A stretch of DNA of 64,000 nucleotides from Biscogniauxia marginata. Taxonomy: Eukaryota; Ascomycota; Sordariomycetes; Xylariales; Xylariaceae. Shown here in pieces: positions 1-10,505 of this stretch. The stretch spans positions 248,001-312,000 of the forward strand of contig MU404091.1 in NCBI GenBank assembly GCA_022695795.1, written 5' to 3'. The notes beneath the pieces are model-generated. The model was not told the DNA's origin. It worked only from the letters and a program-made list of their open reading frames with translations, and searched no databases. Each line of letters starts with the position of its first letter. Positions within the stretch are counted from its first letter, which is position 1. A program made the position numbers and the translations under genes.

Positions 1-1773
1 GGCTCCAAATAGGGCATCGGATCAAGCATGATAGGTGTATCACGGCATCGAAAGTTTGGCGCCATAATGTTGTTATGCTGCGTTAGTGGCAATGGCCTAC
101 GAGACAAGTCAATGTACTAGAAACTCTTGATTGTCGGTCTATCATGACAAGCAGCCACGTGTGCCTAGAAGCGCCACAGGGTGCTCACACGTTTCCCTTG
201 TGTGAAGTTGCTCGAGTACTCCCGGGAAATCCCGGGGCACGTAACTGGTTGTGAATAGACCACAGGCCGCGCTAATGCCTGCGCAGGCCATCCATCAAGG
301 AGCAATGCTAGCCATACAAAGCTGTGCAACAACCCTAATTAGGCGAAGCTCAGAGCTGCGGTGAAGAACCGTGCGTGGCTGGCTCCAGTAATGTCTAGCC
401 TCGTGCTTAGTGACTGTTCGTTTGTGGTAACAGCCGAAAAGGAGGTGAAGGCAAAGGCTACCTGGGCCTTGAAGACCTCAATTGACACTACCTTCACGAA
501 TCCAGAGAAGTTTTGAACGGGGACTTCAAGCAATGCTGAGGCGCATAAATGATAAACAGCTGCATGAGGGTGAGCATCATCGACGGGCTGGCCGCATGGA
601 TCCCACATGAGATACCCCGTAGCTCCCGGACCCGGCGGGATCGGAGTGGAGCGGGCGGTACCGAATATTTATGGAACTGTCACTGATAGGTAAATAGGTG
701 CGCAGCTTAGCAAACATGGATGTTTAGGTCCTGGGAAGCAATCTCTAGCAGCGGCTTGCCGAGCTTGTGCCACTTTGAAGTAGGAACGAAAAGCAACTGA
801 CCGCTTCGAGACATAGGCCGGGCCTAGTACCCTGTGGGAGTTCGGAGGATTCTACTATCCATTGGTGGTTCAGCTCTAGCCAAACAATATCCACTCATTT
901 TGGTCACTGTCTTGTCTGGTCCTCTGTTACGCCGCGAAAATTTTGCTTCGGAGTCGTCTGAAAGAGCTCATGTCGCATTATCGCGGCCAAGGCGACCATC
1001 CGAGAGACATGGGCTATCATCGTGGATGAGGAAAACAAAGAAATCGACGGAAATATTGTATAAGAATTTCCATACCTAGAGCTTATGGAAAACAGATTTT
1101 GGACTCATTTCGGTGGTAAAGGATATAGCCAGGTCCTTCTATATTGGCTTTCCTGAATGACCTCGTGATCAGGAGTAAAATAACGGAACCCCGCTCATAT
1201 TGTAGTCGAGCAGAGAATAGCAGGATTCCGCCTGGTCAATCCATAATAGCCAAGTCTAGAATGATCTCTGTTGATGGCTTGGGATATCGGCCTGTCCATA
1301 CGGCCTATTTGATTCGTGTTTTCGGGATGGAACTTATCGTCTTCGGGTATCATGATTAATGACTGGATCAAATCCTAGATAATGATTCAACGGGCCCTCC
1401 CTGAGTTACAGTAGATGGGTTTGGCTGGCCTTGACTGCTCTCCTTTAGCATAGGAGACCATTACGAGGGGCTACTACACCATTTTAATATGGAGAGAGGT
1501 ACACAGACGAAAGATGCTTGGCTGGGGAACATCGGTTACCTGCATATCAGAGCTCGTGGGTTGTTGATACTAGACTTTTTGTTCAAGGCGAAACGGGTTG
1601 CTAGTCTTGTGTATCGTTTGTTGTTGTAGTATACCGATGGTTTAACCTAGAGAGGTGTGAAAGAGTTGGGGTGTAATTCATGTGATAGAACAGAATGAGG
1701 TAAGTCTAGCTCAATAACTGATTGCCTGTTTGCCAAAAGGCGGACGTACTGGGGGCTGGCTCCTTCCATTCAC
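1..1773. other. Intergenic region, no supported gene
   Basis: No intact gene can be supported here. One open frame on the minus strand (339-608) reads as compact protein-like sequence without low complexity and is listed separately. The rest is stop-rich on both strands and shows no repeat or RNA gene that I recognise. Confidence 0.5.
339..608 (-). pseudogene. Possible fragment of a decayed protein-coding gene
   Basis: An 89-codon minus-strand frame holds well-mixed, globular-looking residues, including WDPCGQPVDDAHPHAAVYHLC near the 5' end. The frame can be read further upstream past its first ATG, as if it were the 3' part of a larger coding region. I do not recognise the family. No signal peptide, splice partner or matching upstream exon was found, so it may be a gene remnant or chance. 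It is kept only because its composition differs from the surrounding non-coding frames. Confidence 0.2.
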
Positions 1774-1780
1774 TATAAAG
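1774..1780 (+). promoter_or_regulatory. TATA-like box upstream of the secreted protein gene
   Basis: TATAAAG lies about 150 bp before the start codon at 1932 and is followed by a C/T-rich, ACAATCA-like leader, the usual layout of a fungal promoter. This is seen in sequence only. Confidence 0.35.
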
Positions 1781-1931
1781 GTGACATCTTCTACTCGTTG
1801 GCCGCCGTCACGATAAGTACGATAGAAAAGTATACTTCAAGTTCTCTCGAAATACAACCCCTAATCTCCCAACAGTCTACAAAAGGACCCCTATACAGAA
1901 TCCCTTCATTCAGTTCTCAGATCAATCACTC

Positions 1932-2710
1932 ATGATGAAACTCTTGCTTAGTGCCAGCCTACTCCTACGACTGGCAGGATGCATATATGTACCTGCGTCC
2001 AGCACCGAGCAGCCACATAAACGTTTGAACTGGCTTGAACTAGCCCAGTTCAACTTTGATCCTTACCGTCTAACCAACATTTGCGTCGACTGCAAAAGAG
2101 ACGGCCGTGACGATTCTGTACTCGACTGCTCAATCAACTGTACGTCATTACATGGCCCTGAACACCTCACTAGCCTTACGCTGTCACGAATAACTAACTA
2201 TAGCTAACTCCTGATACGCAGTTGACTGGGAGGACCCAAACGCCGACACCACGTGCGTCTGTGAGTACAAGTGGCAATGGGACGGCGCGAACATGGCGCC
2301 TAGCGCCCAGAACGAACGCGACACCAGCTACCTCCTCTGCCGGCCCGAGAGCGATGAACTCGAATACTTCCAATTCAGGTTCGAGACCATGTTCGACCTG
2401 TCGAACTTTACTCTTATGCTCTCGCACATATTCAAGGATTACAAGTACGTTTACGTTCAGTTCACCTCTGCACACGGGTGGTACCTAAGCTGCTAAGGAA
2501 AGGAAGGATATATCACATATATATAGAGGAAGAGTTAAGCTAACACGTAGCTGCCCGCATCATCATCACAGAGACTTCCCTACTCCCGAGACTGCGAACC
2601 TCTTCGCGGAACGCAACATCATGCTGTCGCCTGGTGAGAACAATGATACCTCGCTCGTATATTTCCTCGAGGGCCCCATCGAGGCAAAGATCATGGGCGC
2701 GACCATCTAA
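1932..2710 (+). CDS. Small secreted cysteine-containing protein (effector-like)
   Basis: Three exons are inferred: 1932-2139, 2222-2444 and 2572-2710. Both introns have GTACG donors and CAG acceptors, and the joined frame is open to TAA at 2708-2710, giving 189 residues. The N-terminus (Met-Met-Lys, then a Leu-rich stretch ending near LAGC) looks like a signal peptide. The mature part has seven or so cysteines, including CVDC and CVC pairs, and is rich in Asp, Asn and aromatic residues. I do not recognise the family and assign no enzymatic function. A small secreted cysteine-containing protein beside a secreted protease fits an extracellular or host-interaction role, but that is inference. 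Alternative splice sites a few bases away are possible at the second donor. Confidence 0.65.
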
Positions 2711-3906
2711 GTGCGCATAAAATCATATTTTGGTCTTGATCCATACTATGTCTGGGGGATAGTGTTTATGTAGGTACTCATGGGTTCCAAACAAGAAGAA
2801 AGCCACTACAAGAGAACAACCTTATACGATAGGGGTTTATAATATGAAAGAGGGGGCTATATATTGGGCATTAGAAGGACGGCTAGCCTCGGCTTGAGAC
2901 ACTCCTTGATGGGCTCAATGGAAACTAGTCTACCAACCATCTGTTGTGATAATGGCAGCGGAAAGCGGTGGAATGAACAAAAGATGACATCGGATAATTA
3001 ATTTCTTATCTCGAGGCAACGCCTCCCTGCCGGACGATCTGGTAGTATTGATCGACAATAACAATATAATCATTCAAACATGGTCCTTCGCATTATACTA
3101 ATCCAAAGTGATATCGACCAGCCAAACCCAGCACATGCCTAGGTAGATAACCATATAACTACGACGTCGTAGCTTGTTGGTCTAAATGGTTGCCACTAAG
3201 GAGACGATCTACAACAAACAGTATTATCCCAGCTCGTCCAGTCACAAGTTAAAACACATTCCCACCCTCGAAGCCGATACTTACCTATCTTCGTACTTAC
3301 CTTATTCTCCACGGATTCCTCACGCAAGCCGCATACCCTATTCCAATCACCATATGGCGATCTGATTAGAAAGGAAAAGCTTACGATGATAAATATATAT
3401 ATGACATGCAGATCGTCCCGGCTATATGCCAGACGAGCGAGGCCGGCATTCCCCAACTAGGAAGTCGCCCAAATTGTGCGTAGATGAACGGGAAAATATC
3501 AAATCCCTGGACCCCCTGACAAATGCAGTCCAGTCCTGCATATATGTACTTACTACCATAGTATCAGCCAAAAGATACCGTCGTGGTGGGATATATCCCC
3601 CCCCCCCCCCCCGGCGTGGGATGTCGTTTGAATAGATTAATTCTTCGCTGCCATCATCACCTACGCGGTTGCATTAAGGGAAGTCAGGGGCTAGATCGTA
3701 TTATCGAGTGGAGCTAGGCCATGGAGAGCAGGACCGTTGGTCACGTACCTAGACAACGACGCGAGTATTCCCAACAAAAGCTTTCTCGGACTTATCTCTG
3801 AGCTGGTGGGTTGTCAGCTACTTTGAATATTTTTTTATTTTTTATTTTATTTTCGAGCTCCGCGGTATCGACGCGAGAGGCCCACAGAATAGCTAGCTCG
3901 ATAACC
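2711..3906. other. Intergenic region with a C16 homopolymer
   Basis: About 1.2 kb lies between the secreted protein and the sedolisin, with no supported gene. It contains a run of 16 cytosines at 3597-3612 and a T-rich stretch at about 3826-3855, shortly before the sedolisin start, that probably belongs to its promoter. Confidence 0.5.
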
Positions 3907-6001
3907 ATGGAGGTAATCATATCGAAGAGCCTTCTCCCGGGCCTAGTATTAGCCTTCCTCCTCGCCGCGCCCGCGCTCTCCGCCGTGCTGAGCCGCGCAG
4001 TCCTCCCGCCCGGCGTGGCGATTCTCGCGCACCCCGCGCCCGAGACGACGATGATGACGCTGCAGGTCGGGCTCGCGCGCGCCAACGTGGAGGGCCTGGA
4101 GACGAAGCTGATGGAGCTGTCTACGCCGGGGAGCCCCGACTACGGCAGGTGGCTCGACAAGGACGAGGTGGAGGCGCTGTTCCCGCCGGCGGGCGGCGCC
4201 GCGGCCGCCGTCACGGGCTGGCTGCGGGACGGGGGCGTCGAGGCCGGGCGCATACACCGGCGCGGGGCGGCGGACATCAACTTCGCGGCGCCGGTGGGCA
4301 CGGTGAACAGGCTGCTGAATGCGACGTTCGCGTACTACGACGTGGCGGGCGTGCGGAAGCTGCGCACGACCGAGTACTCGGTGCCGGACGAGGTGGCCGA
4401 CCACGTCCACCTAATCCACCCGACGACGTTCTTCGGCCGCACGAGATCGAGGAGGATGCCGATTGCGGAGGATGAAGTGCCCGGTCTCGCCGAGTTGGGA
4501 ACGGCGGTGGCGGATGACGACTGCTCGCGGCTTATCACCCCGGGCTGTCTGCGCAGCGGTTATAACATCGGAGAGTATGTATTTCAAGAGTTCATCCAAC
4601 AACCCCCTTTTTTTTAATCCTGCCTCGGGAGTTTGAATCTCGTTATCAGGACCACTCGAGAGTATTTTGCTCTAGATGAATGCGTTCAAACCCCATTCTC
4701 TTTACTAGAAAGGGTAGTTTTTAACGCACGTTTACAACCAGCTACGTGCCGGACCCGGCGAGCGGGAGCCGCACCGCCTTCGGCAGCTTCCTGAACGAGT
4801 CGGCGCGGCTGGCGGACCTGCATCTGTACCAGGAGGCGTACGGCATCGCGCGGCAGGACTTCAGCGTCGAGACCATCAACGGCGGGCTCGACCACCAGGA
4901 CCCGCGGGGCAGCGTCGGCGAGGCCAACCTCGACGCGCAGTTCCAGAGCGCCGTGTCCGCGCCCCTGCCGCTGACGCAGTTCATCACGGGCGGGTCGCCG
5001 CCGTTCGTGCCGAGCCTGGCGATCCCCGACGGGGCGCACAACACCAACGAGCCCTACCTCGAGTACTACGCGTACCTGCTGAACCGGACGAACGCCGACC
5101 TCCCCCAGGTGATCTCCAACTCGTACGGCGACGACGAGCAGTCGGTGCCGCCCGACTACGCGAGGCGCGTCTGTGACTTGATCGGGATGATGGGGCTGAG
5201 GGGGATCACGGTCCTCGAGTCGTCGGGGGATACCGGGGTCGGCGCGCCGTGCATGTCGAATGATGGGCGGAACAGGACCGAGTTTACGCCCGAGTTCCCT
5301 GCTTCGTGCCCATACATCACGGCCGTGGGCGGGACGGAGGCTTGGGAACCGGAGGTGGTCTGGGAGGGCAGCTCGGGTGGCTTTAGCAACTTCTTCGCCC
5401 AGCCTTGGTACCAAGTCGACGCCGTCAAGACGTACCTGGAGGAGAACATCGAGCCGGGGACGAAGACGTATTATGAGTCGTACACTAACTTCTCTGGACG
5501 AGCGTTCCCTGACATCTCGGCGCACAGTCTATCGCCAAAGTAAGTCTACCTCCTGTAAAGTCCTTGCAGTAAGGGACGGCCTTGAGCTCTGCTGCTGCCG
5601 CCATTGGCATAATCTGTGTCATTTCTAGTAGCTGATTAAGAGGTAGTTTTGTCTTCTTCAACGCCGGCCGGCAGGGCCAGACGGGTGGGACATCGGCTGC
5701 CGCACCGGTGGTGGCAGGCATATTTGCCCTTCTGAATGATGCGCGGCTACGAGCGGGAAAGCCGACGATGGGTTTCATCAACCCGTTCCTTTATAGCCTG
5801 AAGGCCGGCCCGCTCGTCGACGTGACGACCGGCAAGGCAACGGGTTGCAACGGCGTCAACTTTCAGACGGGCGAGGTCGTCGTCGGCGGAGGCGTGATTC
5901 CGTGGGCTTCATGGAACGGTACTGCCGGGTGGGATCCGGGCACCGGTGTAGGGTTGCCCGATTTTCAGGAGATGATGGAAGCAGCGATGAGCATCGTTTA
6001 A
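3907..6001 (+). CDS. Secreted sedolisin-family serine-carboxyl protease (tripeptidyl-peptidase type, MEROPS S53)
   Basis: Exons 3907-4574, 4742-5539 and 5641-6001 give 608 residues. The ATG at 3907 (context ACCATGG) starts a clear signal peptide (Leu/Ala-rich, residues about 1-25); an in-frame ATG at 3811 lies upstream in AT-rich leader and is less likely. Residues about 30-190 form a pro-kumamolisin propeptide. The catalytic set is complete: Glu283 and Asp287 in GEANLD, Asp386 in SSGDTG, Ser507 in GTSAAAP (an Ala-rich variant of the usual SGTSAS). SYGDDE and VGGT are also present, and the C-terminal GWDPGTG segment is the calcium site. The family cleaves peptides at acidic pH outside the cell after the propeptide is removed. 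Codon use is very GC-rich compared with the flanks. Aorsin-like endopeptidase versus tripeptidyl-peptidase cannot be decided by eye. Confidence 0.9.
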
Positions 6002-6538
6002 GGAGTCATTGGAAGCCATTGGAAGACTAGGTGATATAAAGTAGTATTGAGAGCAAAGTATAACGACAAAGAAGCCACGGAAGGAAATTCTAGGGTTAGG
6101 AACAGGTTCGTAGAATGAGGTCCTTACATCACCTAGTGCTAGACATCGATATGTAACGAAACAGGTAGGTTCATGTTAGGTACGTTGCCTAGTCTCCTTT
6201 GTGGTGCCTGAAGCATCACTGCCATCTACCTACCGCACCTTCACTTACGCCATCATCACCTACTCCATTCTCGTTTACTCCACCATTATTCACTGTGGTA
6301 ACCAATTCGAATGGTTGCAACTTAGGTACGTACGTACCTCATAAGGCTTGCTGCAAGACCTACCTAGTTTGGATTTCCCTTCCAGCTATACCTACTAATT
6401 ATCAATAAAGGATACATTCGACCCTCGTGTCTGATAGCCTTATTGAGTACACAACACTCTCGCACTTTACGGCAACAAGTGCCACCAGAAATTGCATTCT
6501 GTCGACGCTGACAACCGTCCCTCATCGTCATCACCATA
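6002..6538. other. Intergenic region with a 16-bp perfect palindrome
   Basis: No gene is seen between the sedolisin stop and the gag ORF. AGGTACGTACGTACCT at 6324-6339 is a perfect palindrome. It lies in a stretch rich in AGGTAGG/ACCTACC words that recur across the window. No long terminal repeat could be delimited. Confidence 0.5.
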
Positions 6539-7222
6539 ATGGCGGACACTCCGGCTCGGCAACTCCAAGCCGCTATCCAGGCTGCCGCACAGCATGCCGT
6601 GGACCAGCTATCCGACAAGTTCAATGCTGAAATCGATCAGCTTCGAGCCGAATACACTACCGCGCTCAGCGCAATCACCACAGAGCTCTCTCAACAAAGA
6701 CCAGTCATTCCAGACCCTCTTCGTCTCAAGGACCCAACTGGATTCGACGCCTGGTTGCTAGCCATTGAGGGTAAGCTCCGCGTTGACGGCAAAGCCCTCG
6801 GCTCGCCGGAAGCTCAATTCTACTATGTATATGATCGTCTTGAGCCGGATATCCAAAATCTCGTCATTCCTCAAGTAGCCCATGCCAAGGCCACGCAAAT
6901 ATGGGACCACCACATCATCCTCGACACCCTCGCACGCTTATGCGAAATAGATAGCAAGGGAGTACGCACTGCTTGTCGCCTCCGCACCCTCAGAATGAAA
7001 GAAGATGAGTCCTTTGAGATGTTTTTTGACTTATGGGAAGACCTTTCGGAGCACGCATGTTCAGACTCACAACCGGATGGCATTCGCATTCAAGAGCTTC
7101 GTCACGCTTTGCCGGATTCGCTACAGAAAAAGCTTGAAGACTACGACACGCCCATTGATTACGTCGATTTTGTCGATCTGGTTAAGGAATTAGCTGGCAG
7201 TAGCGACAAAGTTAGATACTAG
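6539..7222 (+). CDS. Gag-like protein, N-terminal part (retrotransposon derived)
   Basis: A single open frame of 227 codons starts at ATG 6539. It has an Ala/Gln-rich coiled-coil-like N-terminus (about 1-60), then a retrotransposon gag-type capsid region (about 65-225) with the pattern DPLRLKDPTGFDAWL, an IWDHH segment and a C-terminal helical part around SLQKKLEDY. Gag assembles particles around element RNA. The frame ends at TAG 7220, but related gag sequence continues in the same frame through further stops, so this ORF is probably a truncated relic rather than a complete gene. Domestication as a stand-alone gag is possible but unproven. No Pol domains are found nearby. Confidence 0.6.
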   Translation: MADTPARQLQAAIQAAAQHAVDQLSDKFNAEIDQLRAEYTTALSAITTELSQQRPVIPDPLRLKDPTGFDAWLLAIEGKLRVDGKALGSPEAQFYYVYDRLEPDIQNLVIPQVAHAKATQIWDHHIILDTLARLCEIDSKGVRTACRLRTLRMKEDESFEMFFDLWEDLSEHACSDSQPDGIRIQELRHALPDSLQKKLEDYDTPIDYVDFVDLVKELAGSSDKVRY

Positions 7223-7545
7223 ACAGCAACGGCATATGGGTCTGACTACCCGTGAAGAGAGAAACTTACACAACGGGAACGCGAGTTGGAGCGTGGATAT
7301 TAGATTGCACGGTATCGTGGTGCAGTATACAACGAATGACTACAGATACGAGATCTATTATCCACGCCTGAAGATCCATGGTGATTGTTGCCTAATTATT
7401 CGGCGGAATTGCGTGGGTTGGTAGGGCGATCGTTTAGGGGTAGGAAGTGCTATGACGGCGGTTGATTTCACTAAAAAGGGGGTTGGGGTTTAGTATGACG
7501 GCGACGTCCTAGTCATCATCTAAGTTAGTGAACAAGGCTATTCAG
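6539..7545 (+). mobile_element. Degenerate LTR-retrotransposon gag relic
   Basis: Beyond the TAG at 7220 the same frame keeps gag-like sequence (ARYRGAVYNE, then SAELRGLVGRSFRGRKCY) but is broken by stops at 7253, 7301, 7337, 7382, 7463 and 7472. The Cys at 7448 lies where a CCHC zinc knuckle would begin, with the rest of the knuckle lost. At least two stops (TAG at 7220 and 7301) are what CAG would give after a C-to-T change at CpA, the signature of repeat-induced point mutation in ascomycetes. LTRs, primer binding site, protease, reverse transcriptase and integrase were not found. Copia versus gypsy assignment is left open. Confidence 0.6.
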
Positions 7546-8358
7546 CTGACGCCTACCCATATATAACTGGCTAGCAGCCTCGGTGACCTGTCTCCCATTT
7601 TCTCCCGAATCCCCTCGAAGACTATACCAAGGGCTACTTATAGCTGGGGAATAAGTACGGCAATCATGGAGAGGTAGGATCCCGTGAATGTCCAACAGGC
7701 CAACCAGAGGCTTAAAATTGAGGCTCTGCCAGTTTTTCTTTTCTTTTTCTGTTATCTCAATTCTCCGCCACTGCAACCATGTCTCCGTCGGGAAGAAATG
7801 ATCTGCGGCCAGTTCCAAACCCGCGGGAATTCATCCGTGCTGCATATGCCGGGACTCTCGAGGTGTCTGCAGGAATAAATGCTGTCGTATAATATCCTTG
7901 TGAACCGCTCGGCCGAGCCGTTTCCGAGATCCGAGTACTCGATATAGTTGAAGACGCGGAATTCCATTCGCCTAAGTAGAAGGAGAGGCCATGGGGGCCT
8001 GAGAAATGTCTTATTCGATAGTATTCCGTATAGCTAAGCTTTTTAGAGCGGGTTCGTCAGAATCTGTGGACCATCTCCGGACTCCTGTCATCACCAACTT
8101 TCTTGCGATATCGGGATATGGTGACATAGTGGGTCACGGGAATAAGCGACTTGAGATCTGCTCGTAGAGCGGCCGAGGACGGGGTGGTATAAAATTGGTA
8201 TCATGACAACGTTGCCGTTGTCTCTCTACGAAAAAGAACAAAAGATAAAGAAAAGATAAACAGAGAGTCTCTACAATTGCTATTTAAAGGTGTATGTTAG
8301 CCGCTCCAGATTTTCTCTCGACATGCTACTTTCACCTTAAGAGAATAGGGGCAACAGG
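7546..8358. other. Intergenic region
   Basis: No supported gene. Overlapping short frames on the minus strand (7525-7967) are open but unrecognised. A TATTTAAAGG element at about 8280 lies roughly 75 bp before the next start codon and could serve as its TATA region. Confidence 0.4.
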
Positions 8359-9795
8359 ATGATGGAGAACTCAAACCAGAGCTTAGGGGCCAAGGAACGA
8401 ACAAGTATTGTTCGCGTTGCCAAAAGACTTCTGCATTTCCTCTGGGCCAATTGGCTAACCATTGGATTTGGCATTGCTTGTGTCCTAGGATATTTCTTTC
8501 CTCGTAAGTCGCTTCCTGTGACACCCCCCTTTTACGTTCGAACAAGGGTAGACTAATTCTCTCCACGCTGAAGATGTTGCGGCTCGCGGTGGTACCATTA
8601 GGTCTGAATACTCTATCCTGTATGGGGGAATCGGCTTAATATTCTTGATCAATGGCATGCAACTAAGCCCTGAGAAGCTGAAAGAACATGCAACAAACTG
8701 GCGCTTGCACATCATCGTGCAGGGTATTAATCTCGTTTTGATACCAGTCATACAGTTAGGTTAGTATTATACGTCGAATATGTTCTGATAGACCGCCAGC
8801 TAAGGATACTCTAGTCATAATACATATAGTGATCGCTGCCGGGGGAGTGAGTTCGGGAGTTATCGATGCCAGCATCGTCGTTGGCATGGTTGTAGTCAGC
8901 TGCATCCCAACGACCATCGCATCTAATGTCGTGATGACTAGGAACGCAGGAGGCGATGAAGCCGCAGCTATTATTGAAGTGGTAATCGGCAATGTAGTTG
9001 GTTCACTTCTCGCGCCATGGCTTATATACGGCTTTCTGCCCAGCGGTCCTTTGTTTGATTCGCTTCGACCCGCAGAGCCGAGCACACTCGGGCCGATGTA
9101 TGCAAACGTGATGCAACAGTTGGGACTCAGCGTACTGCTACCCCTAGCGGTAGGCCAGGGACTGCGATGGACGGTGCCGAAACAGGTGGCTTGGGTCTTA
9201 AGAACGTTCTACCTTGCGCAGTTGTGTTCAGTATTGATGGCATTGGTGGCCTGGTACGTAAGCATATCGGAGAACCTATAAGCAGGCCCAGCCGCTAATC
9301 TATTACAACAGGTCAACGTTCTCAGGAGCATTCGAGACGGGGGCTCTTACTCAGCTACCAAAATCCGCCGTGGTCTTCAATGTCTTCATGAACATAGCGG
9401 AATACCTCTTGTTCACGGCCATCTGCTTCTGGATAGCGTCTCCGCCACAGGCTCTAATAAGGATGATCAATGATCATATTGCCGACTCCAAGGTTGGGTT
9501 ACATTTACCTCCGGTATTAAGGCGGGCTATAACAGTCAAGAAGATGGAAGGAAAACAGGTAGTGGCCGTCTGCTTCTGCGGTGCTGCCAAGACGACGAGT
9601 GTCGGGATTCCCCTAGTTTCAGCTATGTGGTCTCAACTCGACAACTTCACGGTAGCATCGATTCAGGTTCCGGTGTTGTTATATACGGTAGAACAAGTGT
9701 TCGTAGCTCAGTTCTTCACGCTATTCTTCAAATGGTGGCTCGAGCGGACATCTAAAGGACAATCAGATGCCGAATCAACCATAACCAACGGGTAG
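8359..9795 (+). CDS. Rch1/SLC10A7-type membrane transporter (SBF-like, bile acid:sodium symporter superfamily)
   Basis: Exons 8359-8503, 8574-8759, 8815-9253 and 9312-9795 join to 417 residues. All introns are 55-70 bp with GT...AG ends. The protein has about ten hydrophobic helices with the SBF-like pattern: short cytosolic N-terminus, [17 protein letters not shown] as TM1, a Gly-rich [15 protein letters not shown] segment, a conserved glycine/serine stretch [17 protein letters not shown], a Thr-Thr-Ile-Ala-Ser-Asn-Val motif with the following Asn-Ala-Gly-Gly-Asp loop, TFSGAF, and a [13 protein letters not shown] segment near the end. These match yeast YMR034C and Candida Rch1, plasma-membrane regulators of calcium uptake, and human SLC10A7. 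Transported substrate is unknown for the family. The alternative ATG at 8362 would remove one residue. Confidence 0.85.
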
Positions 9796-10505
9796 CAGGA
9801 GGCCATCCACCAGAGAGGTGATAATCGAAATGGCAAGAACGAAGAAGAACGAGGAGCGTACGGGTATAGTTAAGTCGGCGAAGTTGAACGAAAATTTTGG
9901 ATTGAGAAGCAAAAAGGACGTCGTAATCAATGTTGTTGTCCAAAACGCACAACGTGTAACTCTCAAGTCGTACCTAGACTCCAAGGTGTCGAAACTTCTA
10001 TGTTGCTATAGCTCGAGCGGCGTATATGTCATTAGATATGACATACCTTAGGTATGCACCTAATTACTAGAAACTACTGTCGGCTGTGGTGGCGGTGCGG
10101 ATATGGCAATGGGGTTGGCCGAATGGTGTGATGTAGGTAGGAAGCAGCATTGCTGTTGCAAGGTCCACAGAGAAGAAGATGGAAGTAAGGCGAGGAAAAC
10201 GCTAGAAATGCCTACAACGTACTGTAGGAATCCACTTGTGACACGCCTAAGCTACGCTACTGCACCCCATCTTTTTACTGTAGAACATCTCCAACTAGCA
10301 TCGCAAGCTCCGAAACTTTAAGTTTCCATCTCCCGCTTCCATCTTCCTACCGGCACCTCGTTCACACCAACGCACGACACAACCATCTTGTCTGAATTTC
10401 TATACCTTGTAACCTGGTAAAATCCCACGAACTCAGTTGGTCCTCTCTTTTCTCTACCCAAGACAGACAGACTATAGTTTAGACAGACTATAAACTATAA
10501 CTACG
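9796..10505. other. Intergenic region with repeats before the GFA-like gene
   Basis: No supported gene. Just before the next ATG lie a direct repeat AGACAGACTATA (10465-10476 and 10481-10492) and an inverted pair TATAGTTT/AAACTATA (10473-10480, 10492-10499), described separately. Confidence 0.5.
10465..10499 (+). repeat. Direct and inverted repeat in the leader of the GFA-like gene
   Basis: AGACAGACTATA occurs twice, 16 bp apart. TATAGTTT at 10473-10480 can pair with AAACTATA at 10492-10499 across an 11-nt loop. The hairpin would end six bases before the start codon, so it would sit in the mRNA leader and could affect scanning. Seen in sequence; function is inference. Confidence 0.5.

Noticed and set aside
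4686..5525. 279-codon minus-strand frame and several others over the sedolisin
   Set aside because: Antisense shadows of a GC-rich exon with complete catalytic motifs on the plus strand.
7525..7967. Two minus-strand frames after the gag relic
   Set aside because: No family recognised and no sign that they join; not a reverse transcriptase or integrase piece by eye.
9818..10051. 77-codon frame after the Rch1-like gene
   Set aside because: Lys-rich chance frame in 3' untranslated sequence; no support.
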